A stretch of DNA of 64,000 bases from Vespula vulgaris (lineage: Eukaryota > Arthropoda > Insecta > Hymenoptera > Vespidae): assembly GCF_905475345.1 (NCBI RefSeq), contig NC_066587.1:4208070-4272069 (forward strand), read 5' to 3'. A program made the translations under genes and the position numbers. A model generated the notes under the pieces. That model saw only the letters and a list, made by a program, of their open reading frames with translations. It ran no database searches and had not been told where the DNA came from. Numbering within the stretch: position 1 is the stretch's first letter; each line of letters begins with the position of its first letter. Shown here piece by piece: positions 12,131-25,400 of this stretch.

Positions 12131-14714
12131 TTGTAACATAGGTAATAAAATTATGTAATTTTATGATTCAAGTTTTTTGTTCATGCATACGTATTTTATG
12201 ATTTTGTTTATAGAAATATCAAAATATAATTAGGAAATAATTAAAACTGAGCATGAAGAATATTATCTGATATAACTATATTCAATGATAAAAATAATAA
12301 AATGCAATAATACACGTTTCTTCTTATTCTAAATTCATCTAATTATTAATATATCATCTAATTATATATATATTCATCTAATTATTCTAATCTCTTATTT
12401 AAAATTTAAACAATGTAAACTGATATAGTGTAATTTTTCAACTACCTTGAAATTATTTACTTGGTATAGCCTTACCAATACTTATCTAAGAAATGTTTCC
12501 CATAGATGTACAGGTACATTCAGATTGACGATTATTATACCAAGTCACGTAAGTGCACACATGATATTTATAGTTAGTTCATTTTATAGAATCTTACTTT
12601 CTAAGATTATCTCGTGAAGTAAAGTATGTATTTATTAATTATAAGTTGCCTTTTATAAGAGTTGATTTTTTGTTAATTTTAGAAAAAAAAATGTAAAAAA
12701 TCAATTTTACAGGATGTGGAACGGTTTGAACTTTAAAAGGCTGCACGTGCAGTCTATTTCAAACTCGAACTTGAACTTAGTTAAATTACATAATCTTATT
12801 TTCACGAACGGTAAGCCAGGAAATTGGTAATTATGGATACGCGAGAAACTTTGTCTACTATCTATATACAATAACAAAATCAATTTCAATAACACAAGTT
12901 AGTATTTTCCATTTAGATTTCTGATTGGTATACTACGACTTCGTAAAAGTGTAGATACGCTTCACTTGTACGATAAGGTTCTCTGATCCATTCTCGTTTT
13001 AGATCCAATTTCGAATTAATTATTGAAGTTCGATCGAGACGATTATTCGCGAGCATTTGTATTCGTGGGAACTTTCGCGCTTTATCTATCGGCCAATCAA
13101 AGTCGTAATATTCGAAACGAAATAAATTCGAAAAACCAGTTGCATGTTCGATATCTTAAGATCTGAATACGTAGAAGAGATTGAAAAAAAGATGGAAATG
13201 TAAAGATTTATTAAAGGAAAAAAAGCCAAGTACTTTTCAATATTATTTAACCAAATGGTATTCAATCATTAATCAATTTATATAAGTTTCTTATTAATAT
13301 TCGATTATAAATGAAGATTTGTAAGTTGTGTTCAATCGTAAAATCTATTATCTTTTTTTCGTGTTTTATCTCATTTTATTCTACAATTAATTTCATGAAA
13401 TTCTATTCTGATGAATGTTTCCCGTTAACAATCGTCGACGCGCAAAACTATAAGCAATTAGTCGAGTAAGAAGAACGAACTAAGTTGAGGAACGCGGGTT
13501 AATGAGGATGCTTGCGTATGTGAAGGTGGTAGGGCAATATTGAAGGCGCCATTTACGTGGGAAGTGGGTAAAAGGGGATGAACTCGAATCGCGAGGGTTG
13601 GTTAGAATTATTATCGCTATCCAAACTGCCGGCGCCAGGCTGTCAGTTAACACAGGTCAATGCAGATGTACGTGTATGTTATATGTATGTACGTAGACAT
13701 TAAGAGTGGAACACGAGCACCTAGGTCTACCTCGCATATTCGTTAGTTCTTCCAGTCGTATACGTAGGAACACGAAGTAAGATCAACCGGCTTCTGAAAA
13801 GCTGATTAATAAGTAACAACGAATATCAAATAGTAGGGTAATTTATTTTATCTTATGATTATTTGCTTTAAATTAGCTTGCTTTTATACTGCACAATACT
13901 TAATAATAGTTTGAATTTATTTTTAATAGGTTTGGCAATAATAAAAGAATGATCTTCAATTTTATTTTCTGCAGAGAATTTCTCGATAAATCTCAATGAT
14001 ATTGAAAATAATAAGTTAAAAAGTCACGAAAGTGGAAACAAACATATCTCGAAGTTAGGATCTTCCGTGGATAACATGAATTTAGATTTCAACAGCTAGT
14101 TCTACAATAGCTACACGCAAAGCACGAGCGAAGGTGTACCTTCAACAATGCTTAAACAAATATTTAAGTATTTTTAATAGCGTTCTTATTTTGATTGCAA
14201 AAATTTTCAGTGAAAACGACGCTAGTCGTCGAAGTGATCATTCAACGATATCTTAACTTCGTGTGAAAAATGACTAATCGATTTCTCATGGAAGATGGCA
14301 TGTTAAATGAGACTTAACAGGAAAGTTCTCCGATTGTACGGTTATAATTTATTTTCATCGCCTGCTAAAGAATTCTCTTTTCTTAATTCGTCACGCACGA
14401 AGTGTCAGGACTGAATCTTTACGCTTGAAAGAGGACAATAAGATCTCATTTTATATGAAAGTAAATTTATCACGGAATGTCTTAGCTCAACAGACAATGG
14501 TACGCTCTTTCGTTTCGAAGTTTCAAATGTTTAAATCGATCATTGTTTATTACGAAATGGTAAATCGAATCATTGATCATTATATCTTTTTATCAATCTT
14601 AGATAACACTTTACGTTTTCAAGATACTTCCACGGATACCAATATTGTAATCACTTTTTTGAATATCTTTGTGGATTTTCTAATTTTTCAATATCTATCG
14701 ATATCATTTTTTCA
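12131..14714. other. Intergenic region and leader upstream of the MINDY-4B-like gene
   Basis: No protein of a known family is encoded here. AT-rich sequence after UTP14 gives way to a less AT-rich stretch at about 12940-13800, including a GGCGCCAGG run near 13632, which may hold the promoter and untranslated exons of the next plus-strand gene. That placement is inference. No RNA gene was recognised. Confidence 0.4.
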
Positions 14715-17700
14715 ATGGAGGAATCACGGACAACGAAAGCAAACGAGCACGCACTCACTATATCCGATCCGGTATCTGATACTGGCACAAGTACGACATC
14801 GACATCAACATCAGCATCATTTTCAAGCAAACAGCAATATGATGCGATTCCAAAGAAGTCGACTTATTTGAGAGACAAAGGTACGCTCTAAGTCTGAAAA
14901 CATATTTTACATTAACTATTAGATATATTAACACTATGTCGAAGGAACACATTAAATATACAATATCTATATTTATTATAATGTTCAATGTAAAAAAAGA
15001 TTTAATTACAGGATTTTCTACGAAAATATTTTCTTTTGATCGATTTTTGATCGATTATCGTTTGAGAATCACGTTGATTTGTCCGGGAAGCAAAGTCTCT
15101 TTTCTTCTTCGGTGACTCGTATGTAGATATTTAGCAGGAGGATGTCGTTCACGCAACACTGCTTTCACTCTGTGTCCTTTCCGGTATCGGTCTGTAAGGA
15201 AACGAAAGTTTTGCATAGTTAACGAACAACAAAGTGTAACTTATTTTGCGCCCCTTACGTACTGGCGTAACAACGATTTCTGATTTTAATCAGCTACTGT
15301 TCTTCGATACTTTTTATGTAACAAAGTATCGTGCAGGAAATGAGCGAAACGGTCTAAGACAGTTTACTAGAAGATGATCAACTGTAAAACGAATAGATTA
15401 CGTTCGAAGAAATTTTACAATAAGACTTACCAAATCGACGTGCTCGCAAGCGTGTTTCTCTTTTAAAATTGTTATATTATTTCTTTGCCATGATTTTCGT
15501 TTTTTTATTGTTCTATGAAAAGTGACCTTGAGTATGGAAGGAGACCGCTTACATTCAAAGGAAATCGATCGATAGGTATAGTTATTTGAACGTTACTCGA
15601 AGGAATGCAAATTTAGACGATGTGTTTGTATAGGTAGGCATACGTATTTCCAGATACATCAGAGATGTGTGCAATCGGCAAATGCAGATGCTTGTTCCGA
15701 CGTGGATTCGTAATACGATATCTTGATAGCACGCGAGCACGCGATTCTGCGAGAAGCGCCTTAGACGAGTGTTAGATCACGCCAACCCTCTTGCGCCGTA
15801 CTCCGAACAAGCCGTGTGAATTTACGTGCGAAATATGTATCTTCTGGATCCGAAACTTTTGCCTTGGATAGAATGTATTGCAGCCTCCATTTTTCATATT
15901 CGTGACGTTATTTTTTTTTTTAGATTTTTCGAACGATTTATCATCAATGACATGCTATGATTTTATTTCATAGATCTGTCTGACACGGATAGACGTTGTT
16001 TTATATAATACGTCTTATTGCAAAAAATGAATGCTTTGAAGATGGATATGACAATAAAAATTACAAAAGTATATGAATAAAATAATTTAGATATAGAATG
16101 TGTTTATAAATTCGAGTTCTATATGATATATGCATATATTTTGATATAAAAATTGTATGTACCTGTCGTAAGAATATTACGTTACATACCTACGTAAAAA
16201 CCTTTTCACGTTTTTGAGTTAGATACGGATAGATGAATATATGTAAGAAATACCGATATTATTTTACGAAATTTCTATTCGTAATAGATAGGATCTCGTA
16301 ATAATGTCTTCAATCTTCGTATAAAGTTATTTTGAAAGAAACGATTTGGTGCCAACAAAATTTTCCTGATTATGATGAATAGTTAGATCTCGCTACAGTT
16401 TGCGTAGAATGACGCAAAAGGTAGAAAATGCGACCGCACCCGAGTCTAGATCGAGGGAGACTAACAAGTACACGATCGTATTAGGGTGGTTCGAACTAGT
16501 ACGAGAAAAATATGTACGTGCTCTCTACGTGTATTAAAGCAAATTCCAACGTAGATTGGAAAAGACAGATAGACGTTAGTAGGGCATTTCTATCATTTTC
16601 AAAGATATATAATTGTAGATAGTCTATTTAGACATACGAATTGACACATTTCGTGAGCTCCACCCAAACTTGAGTCAAAGTGTCTGCGCGGATGAGCAGA
16701 CAAATTGGTTTATATAAAAGGGACATGCTCTTTCGATATTCAATTGATATTCGATAACCGTCGGGTGTGGTAGTACTGGGTGACACAATCTTAGGAATTC
16801 GCTTGAATTTTACGCATTCCACGAGAAGAACTTTGAATATGCTGTAATGTTAGTGAGTCGCGATTGTTGCGGATTGGATTCCGTACGTGACTAGGTATAC
16901 CTATATATAAAAAAGAAATGTACGTGACATTCGTCAGATACGATTCACGTACGATCATCGAAGGAAGGATCTCAAGATCGCTCATTTAACGTTTAAGAAA
17001 AGGGACAAATTAATCGAGGTCGAGGAATGTTACTTTCTACGAGGGCAGCTCGATGCGCAGCACTTATGGCTGAACCGGACGAACTCTATCCAGGTTTTGG
17101 AATTTATGAAAATGATGTATTATTTTTCGTTCCTTTTCTTCCGTGGATTGAATCTGATAAAACTACTGAAACTGATGAATGTAGTGGGAATATAATATTG
17201 GGTTTAACGATTGCAGATGGATTAAGTTAAAGTTAAAAAACGAAAAATCAAGTCACATATCTTTTTCAGAAAGGATCATTTATCCAAGGAACACGAGAAC
17301 CTTGCCGAAAATAGTTGTAGCTGGTGGAACGCCAATAGATGAGGAAACTTGTATGGTAATACATTGATCAAATATTTCAATCGCCTAAGTCATTTTATTC
17401 ATATTTATAACATGAATGTAAACATAAATATTTTAGATGTTGAGAACATTGGTATTTGGTAGCTGTGCTTGTCCACCGAAGGCAGAATGGGCTAGAACTG
17501 GTTTGACGTTAAGACCGTACGGTCAGAATTTAGCTTTTGGATTAAGAGCACCCAGGAACACAACTAGAGGTCTTATTACGGCCGTTCAAGCGATCATGTT
17601 GAAGAATTTTTTATTCAAATGTAACATACAGGACGGTCGTATCGGTCCCGATATGTAAGTAAAATTAAAATAGAGAAGTATCATTATATTTTACGAAGGA

Positions 17701-19672
17701 TCGGCGTGGGTCTGTTCATAGCTTGCTGAAGCCTTCATATGATAGACAAGTGGAAGTCCTATGCCTGGCGATATCTGAAATAATTTGGCGTTGCGCCGGT
17801 GGCTTCGTTGCACACAATCAGAACAGCAGTTGTATTGCGAGTAGCAACCTCGATACAAAAAGTGTCAGCGTGCCAAAGGCGATAGTGGCATTACCACAAA
17901 AGATACCCTATCTGCAACATAGCGTGCAGTATTTTCAGGATGGTTTGACGGAGACGGTAAGCCTATTCACATCCTCTTCTCACACTTTTTAACGTATAGA
18001 TTTTCCTATTTTTCTCTTATTCAGACACACGTCCTCACCCTCGAGTTTCTCGATTGACCTAGGAAAAAACGAGTTTGGATCGTTTATCAAATGAGTCGTC
18101 AAGACGTGTTGTTGGCATCGTGCCAGCCATTCAAGGGTGTTTTCATTGCTTTTGCATTATGATTTGTGTTCCCTTAATAAAGTCTGGAGTGTATAAAATT
18201 TTATCTACCCTTGGACTTTCGATTTCTTAAGTTCTTGATATATGTTTGAAATATTAGCCTCGGGGATTACTATTACGGGATGAAATAGAATTGAGTAATA
18301 AAAATAGTTGAAAACCGATTTTACTCGAGGGTAAACTGGTGACCAAGTTTTTATAAGCTCGTTTCATGTGTATTTTTTCTCGTTTCAGTTGCATCTATTC
18401 GAGTTCATCTCAATAGAAGATCTCCAAATATTCATCAAAAGGTACTTATACTTGGTAAGTTTTTTTTGATCGTAACTTTTAGAACTCAGAATATTAATGT
18501 AATAATGAATAAAATAGAATACGTTATTGTAAATAGTTTCAGGATGAAGGAGGACCAGGAGCAAAGTTGTTGCTTTACAGTGCCGTTTTATCCAGAGGTC
18601 TAGTGAAGTAAGATTATTTTATTTATTGGGTTCATTCTTCGTATTTTTCCTAATATCTAATGTCCAATCGAATCGTTAAGATCTTTATGTCGTTAAGAGG
18701 TAATAGCGGATGACAAGATCGACGGTGAAGTTCTAGCAAAACAGTTTTAACAATGCCAATGAAATAGTTGCACGGTTTTTGCTCATGTTTGTTCAAAGCG
18801 TTGCCTGAACGAAATGTAGAGAATATGCCGCTACTAGAAAAATTACGCTCGTCAAACTAACGGCGCACGCGCGATTCGGTCCACAGAGTTCAAAGCGACC
18901 TGGAAGATCAGAAAGCTTCTATACTAGGCGGATGTCCTGAGGAGGGACCGATCAGTGTTGTGGTCTTTATGTTGACTGGGCGTGCGTCTCCTCATCTTCA
19001 TAACGGAGTTATTCATATTGGAGATGAGAATACATATGTATGTTCAAAAGATGTACTTGTATTCGTGTTGTTATTCATTCCTTTGTTATACATCGAAAGT
19101 CTTTTAAACTCTTTAATCATTTTCAAGGCTGTCCCACAATGGGGTATTCTCGTGAGAAGCGAAGTAGGTCTTCTAGTCCACGAGGGTGACGGTCAAACGA
19201 ACAAGGTACCTGGTTCGCGACTGAAAACTCCCAGCTTACCGATATGGGTTACATTATGTCATGGTCATCATGGTGTTCTTTTTAATACGAACAAAGAATT
19301 GCTAAGGAATTATCATGCTGAAAGACGGTATTTATATCTAAATTCATCTAATCACATTGTTTACGATCGATTAAACATCAAAATTTGTATTCAAAGATTC
19401 GAGGTGCAATATTTTGCTTGTGGTGGAAGCCATGCCACATTGACCGTGGATACGAGGGCGAACGAGAGCGCATCGGGTGTAGAATCCACCAGCAAGGAAT
19501 CCGTCGACATTGCTGCTACACCATTGGAAAAACTTATTCGTTCCAAGTAAGCTTCACATGGAAATGACAATGATTTAATGTAATCGTTGTATATTAAAAA
19601 ATTGCAAGTTTATTATATGTTCTAAGATGGCAGGATGCACAAATACAATGGAACGGAGCACCATTGATGTAA
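14715..19672 (+). CDS. MINDY-4B-like inactive deubiquitinase
   Basis: The MINDY family cleaves Lys48-linked ubiquitin chains; vertebrate MINDY-4B is annotated as inactive. Ten exons are read: 14715-14880, 17270-17355, 17437-17654, 17722-17956, 18389-18454, 18543-18607, 18887-19037, 19128-19327, 19397-19546 and 19627-19672, all in phase, giving 460 residues. The first exon is rich in Ser/Thr (about 20-45). The MINDY-4-type core runs from about 75 to the end, with GGTPIDEET, LTGRASPHLHNGV, LKTPSLPIWV and the terminal IQWNGAPLM. In active members the motif QxxGGPCG holds oxyanion Gln and nucleophile Cys; here the aligned residues are Ala122 and Arg128 within NTTRGLITAVQA. The His of the SHFS-like motif survives (about His376). 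It is therefore predicted to be catalytically dead and possibly a ubiquitin-binding or scaffold protein. The 2.4-kb first intron makes exon 1 less certain than the rest. Confidence 0.82.
14881..17269 (+). other. First intron of the MINDY-4B-like gene
   Basis: Bounded by a GTACGC donor after the exon ending in ...RDK and a TTTTTCAG acceptor before the exon beginning ...RIIYPRN; both sides are phase 1. A plus-strand frame at 17027-17230 (67 codons) lies inside but lacks a good donor and is not needed for the model. It could be an alternative first exon. Otherwise nothing recognisable. Confidence 0.6.
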
Positions 19673-20871
19673 CATCATCATTAATAAGAATGAAGTTAGT
19701 CTTGGTTTGATTTTGAAGAAAGGAAGTCGTTCGTTTCTTTTGGTATGAGGTAAGTAAATTTTGATTTGAAATATTAATATTTTCGTATTTTCGAAGCGTG
19801 GAAGACGCGTTTGAGAATATTTTTTGAATAATTTGCTAGAAAGTTGTTATTTCTATATCACAGGACAATGCACCGAAATCGTTGATTTGGAAACGTCGAT
19901 ATATCGTGGGATAGGAAAAAGCAAATCGTTCCATTCCGGGGATGACAATTCGCGTCCCTCGTCGCTGAACCGTCTCGAATCATCCATCCGTGAAATCGAC
20001 AGTGTACCTCTTTCGCATCGTGAGAAATAACCATTTTCATCGTCATTGCGATTTGCAATTCATTGCAAACGTTTGAGAAGGAATATGCATCGATCGATTG
20101 TATACACGTTTCGATGAAATATTTTTACGAAAGAGCGATATCGACGATACTTTTATAGGTTTTTGGAAAACGAAACGACAACATGGGATCTATTTCGTGA
20201 CGCCAAAATTGAGATGTGATAGATGGAAATTATAAGAGAAGAAGAAATCGTTTAATTCTTCGCGGTAAATTTATTTTGTTAGATCATATACTCAATTATG
20301 AGAACAGAATAATAATGATGACGTAGCATTACATTAGAATAGCATAACAAGTATTACACTAATTTCAGAGTTGTAAGATTCAACGAAATACGTGATTAGG
20401 TAGTTTATTTTACAACAGATTACCTGTGAATGTAATGATAGTCGGTATTATAACGATACTATTATACTCTATTAGTATATAAATGTAGCGTGTAGTATGT
20501 AATAACATATTGTAACATAGTATTACCAACTGTATTTAATAGCAATTTACGTGTATTACCGTCGTAATTGATTTGAAAATAATATATTCTAAAAATGTAA
20601 AAAATTTTGTTCAAACATCGTTGACTCGTTCAAAATTTAACAAGCATTCGTTTATTTCGATTAAATTGCACGAACCTGGTAGGATCGTTAAAAGTTCAAA
20701 TGCGAGAAGTTTTAAAGAAACGAATCACGTGAAATAATTGAGCGTTACATCGAAGGAAAGACCGTGTGCAGTATACTATGGATAGGAAAGCTCTCGAAAG
20801 GGGGAATCCGATGGGGATGAAGAAGAGGGGCGGAACGTTACGCACTGTCGCACGCGACTACTCCGCTCTTT

Positions 20872-21004
20872 GACTGGCTAGCTGGCTGGCTAGCTGGTTG
20901 GCTGGTGCGCACACGCAGATACTCACCCACTCACTCACTCACTCACTCACTCACTCACACTCACTTACTCACTCACTTACTCACTCACTCACTCACTCAC
21001 TCAC
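20872..21004 (+). repeat. Tetranucleotide microsatellites (CTGG)n and (ACTC)n
   Basis: A short imperfect GGCT/CTGG array (about 20872-20907) is followed by a longer ACTC array (about 20929-21004) with a few T-for-C interruptions. Both sit in the probable promoter of the cadherin gene. Confidence 0.9.
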
Positions 21005-21468
21005 GCACGTACGCACCCCTCGCTTCTCTTTGAGCGAAGGCGAACACCTGTTCGCTTGGTGTGGTTTGGCCGGACCCCCACTTCCGGCCGAATCGAAGAG
21101 ATCCGACTTCCCGAGAGCCGTCGCTTTGTCCACTGCACGTCTTTCGTAGTACCGAATCAAAGTGCAAGCCTGCTGTTTCGTTTACAAGGAATATCTTACG
21201 TGGTATTGCTTCTTCGATCGAATTGTGCGTGATTTGAAAAAGACTACTATCTTATCCATTACATCGATCAATCATTTTCATCGTTTATTATTTTTCGTGA
21301 TCAATCTTTCTGGATTTTTTTAGGAAAAAGATCGAACAAATTTACAAGGAAAGTGATACCAACTGTATGTGTGTGTGTGTGTGAGACAAAGGACAGGTGC
21401 ATCGTAGGAAACAGGTGGATTGTTAGGTCCTATCTTTTTTGTTCTTTCAAAGTTGAATTCTACGATTG

Positions 21469-21505
21469 ATGGCTAATACAGTTCCGGAGATAAACGACGT
21501 TCGTG
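21469..21505 (+). other. Candidate 5' leader exon end with upstream ATG
   Basis: An ATG at 21469 opens a short frame that runs into a strong GTGAGT donor at 21506. Spliced to the acceptor before 22438 it would stop at a TGA about 20 bases before the cadherin ATG, in the same frame, forming a 23-codon upstream frame. The exon's 5' end is unknown. Confidence 0.35.
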
Positions 21506-22483
21506 GTGAGTATAAATGTTACTGTTTTATTTGCATTTGTTCATTAGTTAGTTTATCCTTCTTTTAAATATACGTCTTAATTTAATGATCAATGGGCTTG
21601 TTCATTTGATAGAAACGAGAAAGGATTTTAGAGTACCTGAATATTTACGGAAGTTGCTTCACGGAGGTTGCTCATGATATGTTTGGATTTACGGTGCACG
21701 AATTAACAGTACGGTGTCCCAGTGAGCTATATCAGCTCAGTAAAGAATTTTGATTTCAGAACCAATTTCTTTATTTGTTTTGAATTACTTCATTCAGTCT
21801 CTGACAATGAATTTATTTTACTTGTTAAAATTTAAGTTACATTAAACTCGTGGAAAAAACAAATGCGATTGATTAATTTCAATATGCGACAAGTATTATA
21901 CTTTCGAACGAATAGCCTAACAAAGATGTAGCGCAAGATCGAAAGGAAAAGCGAAGAGGAAGGTCGAAGGGGATGGAGTATTCTGTCAGTTGTAGGCGCT
22001 ACTCGCGACTACGAATTTAGAAACGTCTTCTGTAGGAAGTTGCCGCCGGTTCTGCACTTCGATGATGCCAAGAGTCCTACATAACCACGTAATAAAGGAG
22101 TTTCTCTGCATGCTTTCTAACCACGCGTTATGAACGGCCTCCCCCCGTATCAATCCAAGTTCGTCGCACCGTGTTTATTCGAACTCTATTTTAACGAATA
22201 ATTCGACCATGTTACATCAATTAATACGCATCATCGATCTCCATGACGAAGTAGGTAGGACGCGAAGAGTCCTCTTTCGTTTCCTTTTAATGAGAGAGCA
22301 TGATTCGAAAGATACGTTCAAGTATCGTTCGCATTTCGTTCTTTCTTCTTAGCATACTCGGCATAGTTCGATAGGATCGCTCGGCTCTTTCTACTGTTCC
22401 GTGGCCATCGATGTAAAACAAGCTCTCTCGTTACAGATGCATCAGGCAAGGTCCGAGCCGGTGGATTATGACATTGAGTCGCT

Positions 22484-25400
22484 ATGGGGACCAGCTTACA
22501 AAAGATCTTGCCTCTTCTTTCCTGCATGCTCCAATTTATTGCCGGACAATGTGAGTGAACCGAGTATAGTTCTTTTATTTTCCTTTCACTCGAAATAACA
22601 TTCGAAAAGTTCGCTCGAGGAAAGAAAAGAAGCTTGAGGAAACTCGAGAAAGCTTAGAAAAGCAAAAGTTAGTCGAAGGTCTCGAAGCAGAGTCTAGTAG
22701 AGTTTACAACGAACCGAGTTTGCCTTACGATTAGCCGGAACTCCGCTCCAGGGAAGCGCGCATATCTACCCTCCCGCATACCTTCGTTCGTATGTAACAT
22801 CACCATACTTACGTACATACACAGGCGCAAGCAAAAGGTGCCCACGTAAATGGCGCGTTCGTCCATCCGCGATTCGCTTACATCGTTTTTGCGTCGTTCA
22901 AACACGAACGCTACTGCGAAAGACCTGCTAACAGTTTGTTCGATAAGAATATACGGTACCAGGAACGAGAATACGATGCACATATCGTACAGTTAAAAAA
23001 TCTTCTTTATTTATTATTAACAATTGAAAAAGTTAAGTTCGTTTATTTGCTAATAAAAAAGAAATAGACATGTTCTTTGAACGAATCCTCTTTTCTTCTG
23101 TATTTTTTTTCTTAACGAATGTTATGTTATAAATTTATCGTGTTCCATTCACTGTCTGATATAAAAAAATTTGAACGTATATATCTCTGTACGAATCCAT
23201 ACATATGCACCGATTCAAGCAGGACGTTGTGAAAGCCGAGAGACATCCGGCACGCGCGGTACCAAGCGAAATTCGATGAAAAAGGACACCTAACGTTACA
23301 GTCGGTGTTGTCTCGATTTCATCAAGTAGTTTGATATAAAAAATTTGATGAAATATCTAGCCGTGCATGGGTGCTTGAATGCACCAATGCTCGAGGACGG
23401 CACCGCCCATTCTTTCACTTAGCTATTCAAACGTTCCCTCGAGTAATCGTTATTTATTATATTACTGAATACCTATCCATATATTTAAATATAATTTTAG
23501 GTTGATAAATAAAGAATATGAAATTGATCAGAAACACTTCTTTAAACTCGATGTAACATTATCACGGATATGACTTTTGTTAAGCCGAAATACATAGGTC
23601 AAAATTTTTGTGTCACGAGTATTGTTGAAAACCGGTTTTAATTCTATGGAAAACCGGAAATTACAAATGACACTGACACTAGCCCTACGTATACATGTAT
23701 TCTATCGTGAGAAAATTCTTTCGTATGTAAGTGATCGCTATTTAAAATCTCTAAAGTTCACAATAGGTCGATCATGAATTAAAATTGCAAATTCTTCGAT
23801 TGCACTGCGATCTGTATTATTGTCCTAACGTAGAGACCTTCCATGACCCATATCTTTCTTTATTCTTTTATCTTATCTTCCTTTCATGATCGTGTGATAT
23901 ACTTGACATTGAGTAGTGATCCGAGACACGAGATGTTTCTTGGAAAACGGTGCAACGGCAGCTCATCTCTTTGTCAACGAGGATCACGCAGTTGGCGATA
24001 TCGTCGGCGTCCTTGGTGTCTTGGGGGATCCAGGGCCACACGGAGATATTAAATTGAGACTTCAAGAACTTGATAGTCCTGTCGAGTTCTCACCCTATTC
24101 GAAAAATTTAACGTTAACTAGACCACTAGATAAGGAAGGTGTTGACGGACCTGCCAGCGTTTACGTTAACGTTATCTGCGAAAGAAAACGTACTTTAGAT
24201 CCCGTTAGTATTACCTTACCTCGGAAAGATCGATAGAGAAATTAATGCTAACATTGTTTATCGTGTCCTATCTTTCTTCTAGGGTTTCGTGATACCAGTT
24301 AATATTCGCGTGACTGATGCCAATGATAACGCGCCTCAATTCGTGAATGCTCCTTACGTATTGAATATTTCTGAGGTAAGAGAAACATGGCATTTTTCTA
24401 TTTTCCGTTTTATTAGGTTCATTGTCCTTTGATATGATCGTTATAGAAGAAAAAAACCATGGTATCTAGATTTGCTCTTTATGTTGTTTAATTTCGTTTC
24501 AATGAACAAGCATCTAATTAAAGTGCAATAAACTCAATGCGCATAAACATCATACATCCGTTTGATTTTCAGGTCACGGTCGTTGGCACAAGAGTGTTGC
24601 AGGGTGTCCGAGCAGTGGATGCAGATCAACCAGGGCCTTATTCTACCGTGCAATATGCCGTTTTACCGGGACCTCATTCGGTAAATAGCACCATTGTTCT
24701 TTGTTTACTCGTATTCTTTTTGACATCAATTGTTGACGTATCTTCAATTTTTACGTAGGAATACTTCGTTTTTGTGAATGCGTTAGAAGGTACGCTAGTG
24801 TTAAGAAAACCTTTGGATTACGAAGCTCTCACGAATTTTTCCATCGATATTCGAGCACAAGTAAGTTTATCGATATTTTTATCAAATATTAATAAATATC
24901 AAATGATAAACTATATTATTTTCTTTTCTTTTGTAGGATCAGGGTAATCCTCCACGATCCTCGACTACGACGTTATACGTGAACGTCATCGATGCCGATG
25001 ATCAAAATCCTTCGTTTCTCAATGATCAGTACAAAGTTAAAGTTCCTTCGCAAATTAAGACGGTAAATGCTAATAAAATCTAATAATACATATATAATTT
25101 TGAAAGAGAAATAGGCAAATTAATACATAGTTGTTTTATCATATAGAGAACAGTTTTGAAAGTGGAGCCAGCATCGATAAAGGCTGTTGATCAAGATGTT
25201 GGTATAAATGCTCCTGTTAGATATACGATTCAAGGAGGAATTTTACCTTTTCTTCTTTTAAATCCTGACACTGCCGAAATAGTCATCATACGATCGTTGC
25301 AAGAAAATGAACTCTTGTCTCCTGCTACGATCGTCGTTAAAGTGAGTTATCTTGCCATCTCTTTATAAATACTTAATGTATTTTTCTTTCTTTAAAAAGA

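Larger units (their letters stand above)
19673..22483 (+). other. 3' flank of the MINDY-4B-like gene, then promoter and leader of the cadherin gene
   Basis: No coding gene is recognised. About 19673-20600 is probably 3' untranslated sequence. A GC-richer block at about 20810-21150 with tetranucleotide repeats, then a plausible untranslated exon ending at 21505 (donor GTGAGT) and the acceptor at about 22437 (TTACAG), look like the start of the downstream cadherin transcription unit. Confidence 0.45.

Noticed and set aside
17027..17230. 67-codon plus-strand frame as first exon of the MINDY-4B-like gene
   Set aside because: It lacks a good donor in the needed phase, whereas the exon at 14715-14880 ends exactly in phase 1 at a donor and reads smoothly into the next exon.
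22438..22550. Frame starting MHQARSEPVDY as the cadherin N-terminus
   Set aside because: It ends in phase 0 and would hit a stop on joining the next exon. The ATG at 22484 in another frame gives a signal peptide and the correct phase.
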